45,470 nucleotides of DNA from Solirubrobacterales bacterium (lineage in GTDB: Bacteria; Actinomycetota; Thermoleophilia; Solirubrobacterales; Solirubrobacteraceae), in contig PKYB01000033.1 of NCBI GenBank assembly GCA_003133565.1, positions 1 through 45,470 on the forward strand. Direction: 5' to 3'. Shown piece by piece: positions 17,190 to 26,412 of the stretch. Positions within the stretch are counted from its first letter, which is position 1; every line of letters starts with the position of its first letter. The translations under genes were made by a program, and so were the position numbers. The notes below the pieces were generated by a model. That model ran no database searches. It worked only from the letters and a program-made list of their open reading frames with translations, and was not told the origin of the DNA.

Positions 17190-18281
17190 CTAGAGCCAGC
17201 CGCGCTCCGTCGCGATCAGCACGGCTTGTGCGCGATCGACGGCGCCGAGCTTGCCGTACACGTTGTGCAGGTGCGTGCGCACCGTGCTCGTCGACAGGGT
17301 GAGGTCCTGCGCGATCTGCTTGTAGACCTTGCCTTCGGCGAGCAGGCGCAGGACGTCACGCTCACGGTTTGACAGTGGGCAAGCTTCGACGACACGCCGG
17401 CGTCCGGCGCCGGAGGGCTGCGGAAGGTCGAAGAGAACGGCGCGCAGCTCGCTCGAGCCCACCCCGGCCGAGCGCGCGACGCGCAACATGTCGGCCGGCG
17501 AGATCGGGTCATCGTGGACGTAGTGAGCGAGCATGTCGGCAAGGCGGACGAGCGCGGCGTCGCCGTCGACTTCATCGGAGTGATGGCGCTCGATCGAGGT
17601 CGCCAGCGACTTTGGCAGGCCCCAACGTCTGGCGAGCACGCCGCCGACGACGGCGTGATCGACCCCCAGCTCGCGTCGCTCGCGCTGCACGCGCTCCTCG
17701 GGGGTCCGCGCGTCGCGGTGCACCGACGCCGGATAACCGGTGTAGGCCTGCATCAGCACGAGCTTTCCGATGTCGTGCAGCAGCGAAGCAACGATCAGGC
17801 GGTCACGATCGGGATAGCCGATCGCCACGGCGAGCAGCTCGGCTGCCGCGCGTGTCGCCAGCGCGTGCAAGCGGAAGCGATCCGGAGTCGCCTCCCAGGT
17901 CGCGCTGCGCTCGAAGTAGTCGAACGTCCGCATTCGTTCCGCCAGGGCCTGAACCGACTCGGGCGTGAGAATGCGAACGGCATCGGGGATGTTCTCGACG
18001 CGTGCGCTGCCGCGCACCGGAAGATCATTGGCCACGCGCAGCACAGCGACTACAAGCGCGATGTCGGATTCGACGGTCTCGACGACATCGGCAAGCGGGA
18101 CACGGTGGCCGCTGACAAGAGCGAGCAGCCGGTTGCGGGATTCAGCGAGGGCCGGAAAGCCCTCAAGTGCATCGAATGCAGCGGTTAGTCGCCGCCCGTG
18201 GCCCTCCCCTGGCCGCGCCTCGAGCAACTCCGCGGGTGCCTGTTTGGCAGCGGCGGCAGCCACGGATTGGTTTGCTGGCAT
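17190..18281 (-). CDS. HDOD-domain protein fused to a LuxR-type DNA-binding domain
   Basis: 363 residues in two parts. Residues about 35-240 form an HDOD domain: FPALAESRNRLLALV, then NIPDAVRILTPESVQALAERM, and an apparently intact HD metal motif, VASLLHDIGKLVLM, near residue 167; a later HHSDEV segment adds histidines. Many HDOD proteins have lost this motif. Residues about 300-363 are a LuxR/GerE helix-turn-helix: LSNRERDVLRLLAEGK, YKQIAQDLTLSTSTVRTHLHNVYGKLG. The arrangement suggests a signal sensed by the HDOD part controls DNA binding; the ligand and targets are unknown. GAGAG lies about eight bases before the ATG. It follows gltX downstream neighbours on the same strand with a 110-base gap. 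Confidence 0.9.
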   Translation of the reverse strand: MPANQSVAAAAAKQAPAELLEARPGEGHGRRLTAAFDALEGFPALAESRNRLLALVSGHRVPLADVVETVESDIALVVAVLRVANDLPVRGSARVENIPDAVRILTPESVQALAERMRTFDYFERSATWEATPDRFRLHALATRAAAELLAVAIGYPDRDRLIVASLLHDIGKLVLMQAYTGYPASVHRDARTPEERVQRERRELGVDHAVVGGVLARRWGLPKSLATSIERHHSDEVDGDAALVRLADMLAHYVHDDPISPADMLRVARSAGVGSSELRAVLFDLPQPSGAGRRRVVEACPLSNRERDVLRLLAEGKVYKQIAQDLTLSTSTVRTHLHNVYGKLGAVDRAQAVLIATERGWL

Positions 18282-18392
18282 TGACGGTTCTCTCTTCTGA
18301 GTTGAAGTCCCGCGCTACGCATCCGTGCGCGCGGTGCCGCCAGGTCCGGCCCCGGCCGCCACAGCAATCATCGGCAGGCCTTGGTCAAACGT

Positions 18393-19718
18393 TTACCCCA
18401 GTGCGCGGTCAATTCGCGCCAGCGTCTCCTCGCGCCCAAGCAGCGCAACTGTCTCGAAGATCCCCGGCGAGACCGCACGGCCCGCTAGGGCCACTCGCAG
18501 GGGTTGATAAACGGCACTCGGCTTCAGCCCACGCCGCGCCACGACGGCGGCGAGTGCAGCCTCAACGCTCGGCTCGTCAAACGGGTCGGGAACCCCCCCG
18601 AGGACCTCGCGCAGCTCGGCGAGAATCGCTTTCCCGGGTCCGTCAAGCCAGCGCGCACGAGCCGCCGGATCTTCGCTGGGTCCGTCGTACACGAACCCGA
18701 CCAACGGCCAGAAGTCAGCGAGCGTCTGCAGCTTCTCGGCGCTGATCGCGACCGCCGGCGCGAGCCCGTCGCGGCCGTAGAACTGCTCGAGCAAAGCCGT
18801 CAGCTCGGCCAGCGAGAGCTGGCGCATGTAGCGGCCGTTGAGCCAGCGCAGTTTCTGCTCATCAAATTGCGCCGGGTTGCGCTGTACGCCCGCGATGTCG
18901 AAGCGCTCGATCAGCTGCTGCGTCGAGAGAATTGTCTCGTCGTCGCCGGCGCCCCAGCCGAGCAGCGCGAGATAGTTACGAATCGCCGCCGGCAGGTAGC
19001 CGGCGTCGCGCAACTCCTGGACCGATGCCGCACCGTGGCGCTTGGAGAGCTTCTTACCGTCGGGCCCATGCAGCAGCGGCAGGTGCGCGTAGCGCGGAGG
19101 CGTCGCGCCGAGCGCCGCGATCACCAGCAGCTGCTTGGCGGTGTTCGTCAGATGATCGTTGCCGCGCACGACATGGGTGATCTCGGCGTCGAGGTCGTCA
19201 ACCGCTACCGCGAGGTTGTAGAGCGGCGTGCCGTCGGCTCGCGCGATCACGAGGTCGTCGAGCGAGCGGTTCGGCGAGCGCACCTCGCCGACGACGAGAT
19301 CGTCGAGCACGGTGTCGCCCTCGTCGGGCACCCGTAGTCGCACCGCCCCGTGATCTTCAGCCTCACCACGGAAGCCGCGCTCGTCGCCGTGGCGCGCCTT
19401 CCAGGCCTTGACGTCCTCGGCGGTCGCCCCTGAGCGGTACGCGCGCCCCGTTTCAAGCAACTTGGCGACAGCTTCACGGTGGGCTTCCTCGCGCTCGGAC
19501 TGGAAGATCGGCCCCTCGTCCCAGTCGAGCTCGAGCCAGCGCAGCGCATCGAGGATCTGCGCGACGTTTTCCGGCGTCGAGCGCTCGCGGTCTGTATCTT
19601 CGATACGCAGCAGGAGACGCCCGCCCGCGCCGCGCGCGAGCAGCCAGTTAAACAGTGCCGTGCGGGCGCCACCGATGTGCAGCGCGCCGGTCGGTGAAGG
19701 AGCGAAGCGAACTCTCAT
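18393..19718 (-). CDS. gltX: glutamyl-tRNA synthetase
   Basis: A class I synthetase that charges tRNA(Glu) and, where GatCAB is used, commonly tRNA(Gln) as well. HIGH is present as PSPTGALHIGGARTALFNWLL and KMSKS as KKLSKRHG. RIEDTDRERS and VVRGNDHLTNT are also typical. At 441 residues it is a little short of the usual 460-490, and no Cys-rich zinc insertion is seen. Together with gatCAB in this window a non-discriminating role is plausible, but this cannot be proved here. The ATG is only twelve bases from the divergent nfo ATG. Confidence 0.96.
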   Translation of the reverse strand: MRVRFAPSPTGALHIGGARTALFNWLLARGAGGRLLLRIEDTDRERSTPENVAQILDALRWLELDWDEGPIFQSEREEAHREAVAKLLETGRAYRSGATAEDVKAWKARHGDERGFRGEAEDHGAVRLRVPDEGDTVLDDLVVGEVRSPNRSLDDLVIARADGTPLYNLAVAVDDLDAEITHVVRGNDHLTNTAKQLLVIAALGATPPRYAHLPLLHGPDGKKLSKRHGAASVQELRDAGYLPAAIRNYLALLGWGAGDDETILSTQQLIERFDIAGVQRNPAQFDEQKLRWLNGRYMRQLSLAELTALLEQFYGRDGLAPAVAISAEKLQTLADFWPLVGFVYDGPSEDPAARARWLDGPGKAILAELREVLGGVPDPFDEPSVEAALAAVVARRGLKPSAVYQPLRVALAGRAVSPGIFETVALLGREETLARIDRALG

Positions 19719-19730
19719 GGCACGCGCAGC

Positions 19731-19736
19731 ATGCTA
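19731..19736 (-). promoter_or_regulatory. possible -10 element of gltX, overlapping the nfo start codon
   Basis: TAGCAT on the minus strand lies twelve bases before the gltX ATG and is the complement of the first two codons of nfo. With only twelve bases between the divergent starts, a gltX promoter must lie inside nfo, and this hexamer is correctly placed for a very short leader. No clear -35 is seen. Confidence 0.3.
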
Positions 19737-20570
19737 GTCGGCGCACACGTCTCGCCCGCAGGCGGGCTTTGGCGGGCGGTCGAACGTGGCAGCGCGCTCG
19801 GAGCAAAGTCGATCCAGATCTTCAACCAGTCCCCACGCCAATGGCGCCCGACGTCCTACAGCGAGGAGGACTTCGAGCGCTTCGACACGGCGCTCGGGGA
19901 AAGCGAGATCGGCGCCGTGCTGATTCACGCCGTCTATCTCGTCAACTGCGCTTCCGACGATCCCGACATCCGGGCGAAGTCGCTCACATCGCTGACCCAC
20001 TCGCTAAGGGTCGGCGACCGTATGGGCGCGCACTGCGTGGTCGTCCACCCGGGCTCGGCGAAGACCGGACACGTCGGTGATGCGATCAAGCGCGCCGGCG
20101 AAGTTTTCGCCGCCGCCCTCGCCGACTCCGAGCGCTGCCCGCTGCATCTCGAGAACACCGCCGGCGCAGGCGGCACGCTCGGGCGTTCCTTTGACGAGCT
20201 CGCCGCGCTCCGCGACGCCGGCGGCGCGCACGAGCGCCTTGGCATCTGCCTCGACTCGTGCCATCTCTTTGCCTCGGGCTATGACATCCGCACGCCGCAA
20301 GGGCTGGCCGGAGTCCTCGACGACTGCGAGCGCGCCGTCGGGCAAGGACGGGTCGGTTCGCTGCACCTGAACGACTCCCAAACCCCGCTCGGCTCCCAAC
20401 GCGACCGTCACGCCAACATCGGCCAGGGCGAACTTGGCCTGGAGGGAGCGCGCGCGTTCGTCAACGAGCCGCGCTTCGCGCGCCTACCCTGCGTGCTCGA
20501 AACACCAGGCCCCGACCGCACCGGCCCGACGGCTGAGGAGGTCGCGCTCGTGATCGGACTGATGGGCTAA
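19731..20570 (+). CDS. nfo: endonuclease IV (AP endonuclease, deoxyribonuclease IV)
   Basis: Nfo cuts the DNA backbone 5' of abasic sites in base-excision repair, using three zinc ions. It has 279 residues, standard for the TIM-barrel family. Motifs carrying the metal ligands are all visible: LVGAHVSPAGG at the start, AVLIHAVYLVN, CVVVHPGSAKTG, PLHLENTAGAGG, GICLDSCHLFASGYD, SLHLNDSQTPLGSQRDRHANIGQGELG and VLETPGP. It diverges from gltX with twelve bases between start codons, so its promoter or ribosome site must reach into gltX. The DHA2 transporter follows after 37 bases. Confidence 0.96.
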   Translation: MLVGAHVSPAGGLWRAVERGSALGAKSIQIFNQSPRQWRPTSYSEEDFERFDTALGESEIGAVLIHAVYLVNCASDDPDIRAKSLTSLTHSLRVGDRMGAHCVVVHPGSAKTGHVGDAIKRAGEVFAAALADSERCPLHLENTAGAGGTLGRSFDELAALRDAGGAHERLGICLDSCHLFASGYDIRTPQGLAGVLDDCERAVGQGRVGSLHLNDSQTPLGSQRDRHANIGQGELGLEGARAFVNEPRFARLPCVLETPGPDRTGPTAEEVALVIGLMG

Positions 20571-20607
20571 GTTAGCCTCTAGACGGCCAAAGACCAGGAA
20601 GGACTCG

Positions 20608-22179
20608 ATGGAAAAGAAGTGGTGGACGCTCATAGCGGTATGTACCGGCGTGTTCATGCTGCTGCTCGACATCACGGTCGTCAACGTGGCGCTGCCTTCG
20701 ATCCAGCGATCGCTGCACGCGTCGTTCAGCGACCTGCAGTGGGTGATCAACGCGTACTCGCTCACGATCGCGGCATTCCTTCTTACCGCAGGCGTCGTCG
20801 GCGACATCTTCGGCCGGCGGATCGTCTTCGCCGCAGGGCTGACGGCCTTCTGCGTTGCCTCGTTCGTCTGTGGCCTGTCGAGCTCGGCGGTGATGCTTGA
20901 CGTTGCGCGCGCCGTACAGGGCATCGGCGGCGCAATCATGTTCGCCACCTCTCTGGCGCTGATCGCCGGGGCCTTCAGTGGCAAGGAGCGCGGGACCGCG
21001 TTCGGGATCTACGGCGCCGTGCTCGGTGGCGCCGTCGCGATCGGACCGCTTGTCGGCGGCGCATTGACCAGCGGTCTCGGCTGGCGCTGGATCTTCTTCG
21101 TCAACGTACCGATCGGCATCGCCGCCGTCGCGATCACACTCTCTCGCGTCGAGGAGTCGGCCGATCCGACCAAGCGGAGGATCGACTGGATCGGATTCGT
21201 CACTTTTTCGCTCTCGCTGTTTCTGCTCGTGCTGGCGCTGGTACGAGGCAACGACGAGGGCTGGGGAAGCACCGAGATCGTCGGCTTGCTCGCCGGCGCC
21301 GCCGCGCTGATGGCGGTGTTCCTATTCGCGGAACTGCGTCAGTCGGATCCGATGCTCGACCTCGCGCTGTTCAAGCGACCAGCGATGCTCGGCGTGTCAC
21401 TGTCCACGTTTGCGCTGGCGTCGTCGATTTTCGCAATGTTCCTCTACATGACGCTCTACATCCAGGACGTCCTTGGCTACGGTCCGCTTGCCGCCGGCTT
21501 GCGGTTCCTGCCGATTACCCTGCTCGCCTTCATAGCAGCGCCGATCGCGGGAAAGCTCACCGTGCGCTTCCAGTCGCGTTTTCTGCTCGGCACCGCGATG
21601 CTGGCGGTCGCGGTCGGCCTCGCCCTGATGACGGGGATCAATGCGAGCTCCTCGTGGACTGTGTTCTTGCCCGGGTTCGTGGTCGCCGGCGTCGGCATCG
21701 GCATGGCCAACCCGGTGATCGCCTCGGCTTCGGTCTCGGTCGTCCCGCCGCAGCGAAGCGGAATGGCGTCCGGCTCCTCGAACACGTTTCGCTCGGTCGG
21801 GCTGGCGACCGGCATCGCCGTACTGGGCGCGGTGTTCCAAACCCAGATCCATAGCAAGGCCTTCGCCGCGCTCGCGAGCACAGCGACTGGCAGGCAGCTG
21901 GTCGCGCACGCCGGCCATACGCTGAACACGGCGTTCATCGAGGGCGGCGTACGGGCCGTCGCGGCCGCGCTTCACTCGGCGAGCGAGAGCGGCGTCCTGT
22001 TGCACGCATACCGAGTCGGTTTCACCGCCACGCTCGACGACCTCACGCGCATCGCCGCCGTTATCGCCTTCCTCGGCGCGCTCGCCGCAGTACTGCTCAT
22101 TCGCCAGCGCGATTTCGTCCCGAGCTACGCCCCCGCGCCCGCCGGCGCACCCGCTCCTGCGCCCGCCGAGGGGCTTTGA
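20608..22179 (+). CDS. DHA2-family (EmrB/QacA) drug/proton antiporter
   Basis: A 523-residue major facilitator protein with about 14 membrane helices, as in the EmrB/QacA group, which export drugs and other amphipathic compounds using the proton gradient. The first helix motif, LLLDITVVNVALPSIQ, has the Asp typical of DHA2 transporters. Motif A is GVVGDIFGRRIVF, and motif C-like Gly/Pro residues occur in FGIYGAVLGGAVAIGPLVGG. The C-terminus is a Pro/Ala-rich tail. AGGAAGGA lies about five bases before the ATG. It may share a transcript with nfo upstream and the Ddn-like gene downstream. The substrate is not predictable. Confidence 0.93.
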   Translation: MEKKWWTLIAVCTGVFMLLLDITVVNVALPSIQRSLHASFSDLQWVINAYSLTIAAFLLTAGVVGDIFGRRIVFAAGLTAFCVASFVCGLSSSAVMLDVARAVQGIGGAIMFATSLALIAGAFSGKERGTAFGIYGAVLGGAVAIGPLVGGALTSGLGWRWIFFVNVPIGIAAVAITLSRVEESADPTKRRIDWIGFVTFSLSLFLLVLALVRGNDEGWGSTEIVGLLAGAAALMAVFLFAELRQSDPMLDLALFKRPAMLGVSLSTFALASSIFAMFLYMTLYIQDVLGYGPLAAGLRFLPITLLAFIAAPIAGKLTVRFQSRFLLGTAMLAVAVGLALMTGINASSSWTVFLPGFVVAGVGIGMANPVIASASVSVVPPQRSGMASGSSNTFRSVGLATGIAVLGAVFQTQIHSKAFAALASTATGRQLVAHAGHTLNTAFIEGGVRAVAAALHSASESGVLLHAYRVGFTATLDDLTRIAAVIAFLGALAAVLLIRQRDFVPSYAPAPAGAPAPAPAEGL

Positions 22180-22250
22180 CGCGAGCGCGAACGGTCGGGC
22201 GCGCGTAGTCGCGTCAGGGAGAAGGCCTCCAGGAAGCCAGAAAGCCACCC

Positions 22251-22619
22251 ATGAACGCGGACATCGAAAACGCACTCGCTCACGACAGGACCGTCGACAT
22301 CACGACGATCGGGCGACGCTCCGGTAGCCCGCGGCGACTGGAGATCTGGTTCCACAACCTCGACAGCGGCATCTACATCAGCGGCCTGCCGGGCCGGCGA
22401 GGCTGGTACGCGAACCTCCTCGAGCACCCCGATTTCACCTTCCACGTCAAGGAGAGCACCCAGGCCGACCTCCCGGCCCGCGCTCAACCGGTCACTGAGC
22501 CGGGGCAGCGCGCCACCGTGCTCGCTGAACTGCTTCCCAAGATAGGACGAATGAGCGAGTACGACGACTGGCTCGCAGGAAGCCCGATCGTCGAGGTCGA
22601 GTTCCTCGACACGAAGTGA
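22251..22619 (+). CDS. Ddn-like nitroreductase-family protein (F420/flavin split-barrel)
   Basis: 122 residues, the size of a single split beta-barrel domain of the deazaflavin-dependent nitroreductase (Ddn) family, known mainly in actinobacteria. Characteristic stretches are TTIGRRSGSPRRLEIWFHN near residue 18, ISGLPGRRGWYANLLEHPDFTFHV, and a C-terminal SPIVEVEFL. Such proteins reduce quinones or other electron acceptors with F420H2; some use other flavins. It lies 71 bases after the transporter, perhaps in one unit for handling toxic or redox-active compounds. Cofactor and substrate are inferred from the family. Confidence 0.85.
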   Translation: MNADIENALAHDRTVDITTIGRRSGSPRRLEIWFHNLDSGIYISGLPGRRGWYANLLEHPDFTFHVKESTQADLPARAQPVTEPGQRATVLAELLPKIGRMSEYDDWLAGSPIVEVEFLDTK

Positions 22620-22664
22620 GAGTGCCGCCAGACCGTCGGCCTGCCGGCTGCACCGGGATCGGGC

Positions 22665-25600
22665 TCAGGCGACGAGTCGCGCCGGCGTGCCGAGCAGTTG
22701 TTCGAGCTCGGCGCGCAGGCTGACACTCGGTTCGACGCGGTACTCCGGGCCGAGCCGCCAGCTCGTTTCGCCGAGCTCGACGACGACCTCGGACTTGCCG
22801 GGGAAGGCAGCCAGCACATGCTTGAGATCGGCCAGGAACTCGGGGCTGCGGCGCTCCTCGCTGAGCTGCACGTGGACGAGCTTCGGACGCGAGGCCTCGC
22901 GCACGAGCGTACTGGCGCGCGCTACCTCTGCGGCGTCGGGCTGAAAGGGCTCGATCGTCTGCGCGACGACCGTCGTCTTCTCGCCCTCCTTCTGATCGAC
23001 GCGCCCGCGGACGAGGACGATCGCATCGACCTCGAGGCTCCCCTCCAGGCGCTCGAGTGAGCTGCCGAAGACCAGTAGCTCGAGCTGTCCTTCGAGGTCG
23101 TCGAGCGTCGCGAACATCATCTCGGTCCCCGTCCGGGTGCGAATCTTCCGCGCCTGGGTGATGATCCCGCCGACCGTCACACTCTCCTTGTCGGGCTTTG
23201 CGGAGACCTCCGCGAGCGTGCAGTCGACTGCGAGGCGCAGCGCGTCGCGGACCGCTTTCAGCGGGTGCGCCGATATGAAGAGCCCGATCGCCTCCTTCTC
23301 GACGGCTAGCAGCTCGTGCTGGTCGAACTCGCGCGTGGAGATCGGCGGGCGACTCGACGCGAAGGCCAATGAGGGCCCACCCGAGTCGCCCAGGTCAAAG
23401 ATCGAGGCCTGTCCGATCAGCGCGTCCTGCTGGGCTTTCTGGCCCGCCCCCTGCGCCTGTTCGAGGACCTCGAGCATGCCCCGGCGCGTCGCGCCGGTGG
23501 AGCCTAAGGCGCCGCACTTGACGAGCGCCTCGATCGCCTTCTTGTTGACGGCGCGGCCGTCGACGCGTTCGCAGAAGTCCCACAACGAGCCGAACACGCC
23601 GCCTTCATCGCGGGCCCGCTTGATCGCCTCCACGGCCTGGTAGCCGACACCCTTGACGGCATCGAGGCCGAAGCGGATGTTGCCGCCACTGACCGTGAAC
23701 TCGTGGTCTGAGACGTTCACGTCGGGCGGCAGGATCTCGATCCCCATCTCCTCACAGCGCGCGACGAAGAACGGCACCTTGTCCTTCGTCGACATCACCG
23801 AGGAAATCAGCGCCGCCATGTATTCCGCTGGGTAGTTGGCCTTCAGCCAGGCCGTGCGGTATGAGATCAGCGCGTAGCAGGCGGCATGGCTGAGGTTGAA
23901 TGAGTAGTCGGCGGAGCGCTCGTTCGTGTTCCAGAGAAAGTCGATCACCTTGTCGCTCGTCCCGCTGGCGCGACAGCCCTCGACGAACTCGGGCTTCAGC
24001 GCCGCCATCGCCGCTCGGTTCTTCTTGCCGATTGCCTTGCGCAGATCGTCGGCTTTGGCGCCCGAGAAGCCTGCGATCTCCTTGGAGATCTGCATCGCCT
24101 GCTCCTGGTAGAGGATCACGCCCATCGAGGAGCGAAGGATCGGCTCGAGCCGCGGGTCGGGGTAGTCGATCGTCTGCGGATCATGCTTGCCGCGCGCGTA
24201 GGTTGGGATCTGGTCCATCGCGCCTGGGCGGTAGAGCGCACCGAGCGCCACGACGTCGTCGAAGCAGTCAGGCCTGACCTTCTTGAGCGCCTCGCGCATG
24301 CCGTCGGACTCGAACTGAAAGACGCCAACCGAGTCCCCTCGCGCGAGCATCTCGTAGGTCTTCACGTCGTCCAGCGGCAGGCTCGCCATGTCGGGCCGCG
24401 CGCCGCTCGAGCGCTCGATGATGTCGAGGGCGTCCTCGATCACGTCGAGGTTGCGAAGCCCGAGGAAATCGATCTTCAGCAGGCCGATCTCCTCGATCGG
24501 CTTCATCGAGAACTGCGTGACAGTGCGGTACTGGCGCTCGCCGTCCTCGCCGGTCCCGGCGTCCGCGAGCTGCAGCGGCACGATGTCGGTCAGCGGCCGG
24601 TCGGCGATTACGACTGCGGCGGCGTGGATCGACGCGTTGCGCACGATCCCCTCGAGGCCACGCGCTATGTCGATGATCTCGCGCGCGGTGTCGTCGATGT
24701 CGTAGAGAGCGCGCAGCGGCTCGCCGGGCTTGAGGCAGTCCTCGAAGCTCGGCGCCCGGCCCTGCTGAGGGTCGGGAATCAGCTTCGCGAGCCTGTCACC
24801 CTGCCCGTAGTCGTGGCCGAGGACGCGCGCGGCGTCACGCGTCGCCTGCCGGGGGAACATCCGGCCAAACGTGACGATGTTGGCGACCGACTCGCGGCCG
24901 TATTTCTCGACGACGTAGCGCATCACGCGCTCGCGCCCGCGGACCGAGAAATCGATGTCGATATCAGGCATCGAGACGCGCTCGGGATGCAGGAAGCGCT
25001 CGAACAAAAGGCCGTAGGCGAGCGGGTCGACGTCGGTGATGCGCAGACCGTAGGAGACGATCGAGCCGGCGGCCGAGCCGCGGCCAGGACCTACCGCGAT
25101 CCCATTGCTCTTCGCGTAGTGGACGAAGTCCCAGACGATCAGGAAGTAGGCGCTAAAGCCCATGCGGTCGATCACCTCAAGCTCTGACTCCATCCGCTCG
25201 ATTACCGCCGCCGGCGGCGGGTCGCCATAGCGCTCGCACATCCCGGCCGTCACGAGCCGGCGCAGGTAGCTTGCCTCGGTCTCGCCTTCGGGTACCGGGT
25301 AGGCCGGAATCAGCTGACGGTCGAGTTCGATCGCGACGTTGCAGCGCTCTGCGATCTCGAGCGTGCTCTCGAGCGCCTCCGGCCACTGCGCGAAGGCGCC
25401 CGCCATCTCGGCGGAGTCCTTGAGGTAGTACTCGTTGGTCGCGAACGTCATTTTGGGAACTTCGAGCGTGCTCTTTGTCTGAACGCAGAGCAGCGCGGCG
25501 TGGTGGCGGTAGTCGTCGCGTCGCAGGTAGTGCACATCGCCGGTGCCGACCAGCGGGCGGGCGAACTCACGCGCCATGCGCACGATCTCCTCGTTGCAGC

Positions 25601-26162
25601 GCTCCTGGAGATCGAGGCCGTTCTTCTGCACCTCGAAATAGACGTTGTCGGCACCGAGCGCGCCGATCAGCTGATCGATGTGCGCGCGACCTTCGTCGAG
25701 CCTGCCCTCAGCGATCCGTGTGCACAACCGTGAGGCCAGGCAACCGCTCAGCGCAATCACACCCTCGCCGTAGCGTTCGATCTGGGCCATGTCGACACAC
25801 GGACGGCCGCGCTGCAGGCCTTCGAGGAAGCCAGCGGAGGAAAGCTTGACGAGGTTGCGGTAGCCCTCGTTGGAGGACGCGAGCAGCGTCAGGTGGTTAC
25901 GCTCGATGCGCTTACCCGGGGAGGCGAGCGCCGCGTGGTCGTCGACGAAGTAGACCTCGCAGCCGACGATTGGCTTGATCCCCGCTTTCTTGCAGGCCTT
26001 GTAAAGCTCGACCGCACCGTTCATCACGCCGTGGTCGGTGAGACCGAGCGCGGGCTGCTCGAACGCCGCCGCGCGCTCCACCAGGCCCTCGATCTTGCAC
26101 GCGCCGTCGAGCAGCGAGTACTCGGAGTGGACGTGCAGGTGGGCGCAAGCGTGCTCGGGCAT
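22665..26162 (-). CDS. dnaE: DNA polymerase III alpha subunit with an intact PHP domain
   Basis: The replicative C-family polymerase, 1165 residues, normal for DnaE1. The N-terminal PHP domain has a full set of candidate metal ligands: His10, His12, Asp19, His44, Glu69, His90, Cys141, Asp209 and His211. In the palm, GPGRGSAAGS lies near 359 and PDIDIDF carries Asp402 and Asp404; KIDFLGLRNLDVIE is also present. A helix-hairpin-helix region (VKGVGYQAVEAIKRA) and an OB fold (VTVGGIITQARKIRTRTG) follow. ATG at 26160-26162 puts HLHVHSEYSLLDG at residue 8, as expected. TAGGAT eleven bases upstream may be the -10 element. It converges with the Ddn-like gene. Confidence 0.97.
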   Translation of the reverse strand: MPEHACAHLHVHSEYSLLDGACKIEGLVERAAAFEQPALGLTDHGVMNGAVELYKACKKAGIKPIVGCEVYFVDDHAALASPGKRIERNHLTLLASSNEGYRNLVKLSSAGFLEGLQRGRPCVDMAQIERYGEGVIALSGCLASRLCTRIAEGRLDEGRAHIDQLIGALGADNVYFEVQKNGLDLQERCNEEIVRMAREFARPLVGTGDVHYLRRDDYRHHAALLCVQTKSTLEVPKMTFATNEYYLKDSAEMAGAFAQWPEALESTLEIAERCNVAIELDRQLIPAYPVPEGETEASYLRRLVTAGMCERYGDPPPAAVIERMESELEVIDRMGFSAYFLIVWDFVHYAKSNGIAVGPGRGSAAGSIVSYGLRITDVDPLAYGLLFERFLHPERVSMPDIDIDFSVRGRERVMRYVVEKYGRESVANIVTFGRMFPRQATRDAARVLGHDYGQGDRLAKLIPDPQQGRAPSFEDCLKPGEPLRALYDIDDTAREIIDIARGLEGIVRNASIHAAAVVIADRPLTDIVPLQLADAGTGEDGERQYRTVTQFSMKPIEEIGLLKIDFLGLRNLDVIEDALDIIERSSGARPDMASLPLDDVKTYEMLARGDSVGVFQFESDGMREALKKVRPDCFDDVVALGALYRPGAMDQIPTYARGKHDPQTIDYPDPRLEPILRSSMGVILYQEQAMQISKEIAGFSGAKADDLRKAIGKKNRAAMAALKPEFVEGCRASGTSDKVIDFLWNTNERSADYSFNLSHAACYALISYRTAWLKANYPAEYMAALISSVMSTKDKVPFFVARCEEMGIEILPPDVNVSDHEFTVSGGNIRFGLDAVKGVGYQAVEAIKRARDEGGVFGSLWDFCERVDGRAVNKKAIEALVKCGALGSTGATRRGMLEVLEQAQGAGQKAQQDALIGQASIFDLGDSGGPSLAFASSRPPISTREFDQHELLAVEKEAIGLFISAHPLKAVRDALRLAVDCTLAEVSAKPDKESVTVGGIITQARKIRTRTGTEMMFATLDDLEGQLELLVFGSSLERLEGSLEVDAIVLVRGRVDQKEGEKTTVVAQTIEPFQPDAAEVARASTLVREASRPKLVHVQLSEERRSPEFLADLKHVLAAFPGKSEVVVELGETSWRLGPEYRVEPSVSLRAELEQLLGTPARLVA

Positions 26163-26412
26163 CGACTCTGCTGATCCTAGGCCCAGCACCAGACGGGGCC
26201 GATGCGATTACCGCTACGTGCGGATGCTCTCGTGGCCACCAGCCGAGCAGGTCAATGCGACGTCAAAGACGACTGAACGGGAGGTGCCTGAGAGCCCCTC
26301 CCGTGGTCCGCAGCAAAGTGCGTCCCGCACAGATCCTAGCTCTCCCAGAGCGCTTTACTCGCCGCAGGGCCTCGGTCGCAGTCGCGGGCGGGTCGGCGGG
26401 TGAGCTGCCCGT
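26163..26412. other. intergenic stretch between dnaE and the MFS gene, no gene seen
   Basis: About 250 bases upstream of dnaE hold no credible coding region. TAGGAT on the minus strand (26179-26174) is a possible -10 for dnaE with a leader of about five bases. Nothing else is recognisable. Confidence 0.4.
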
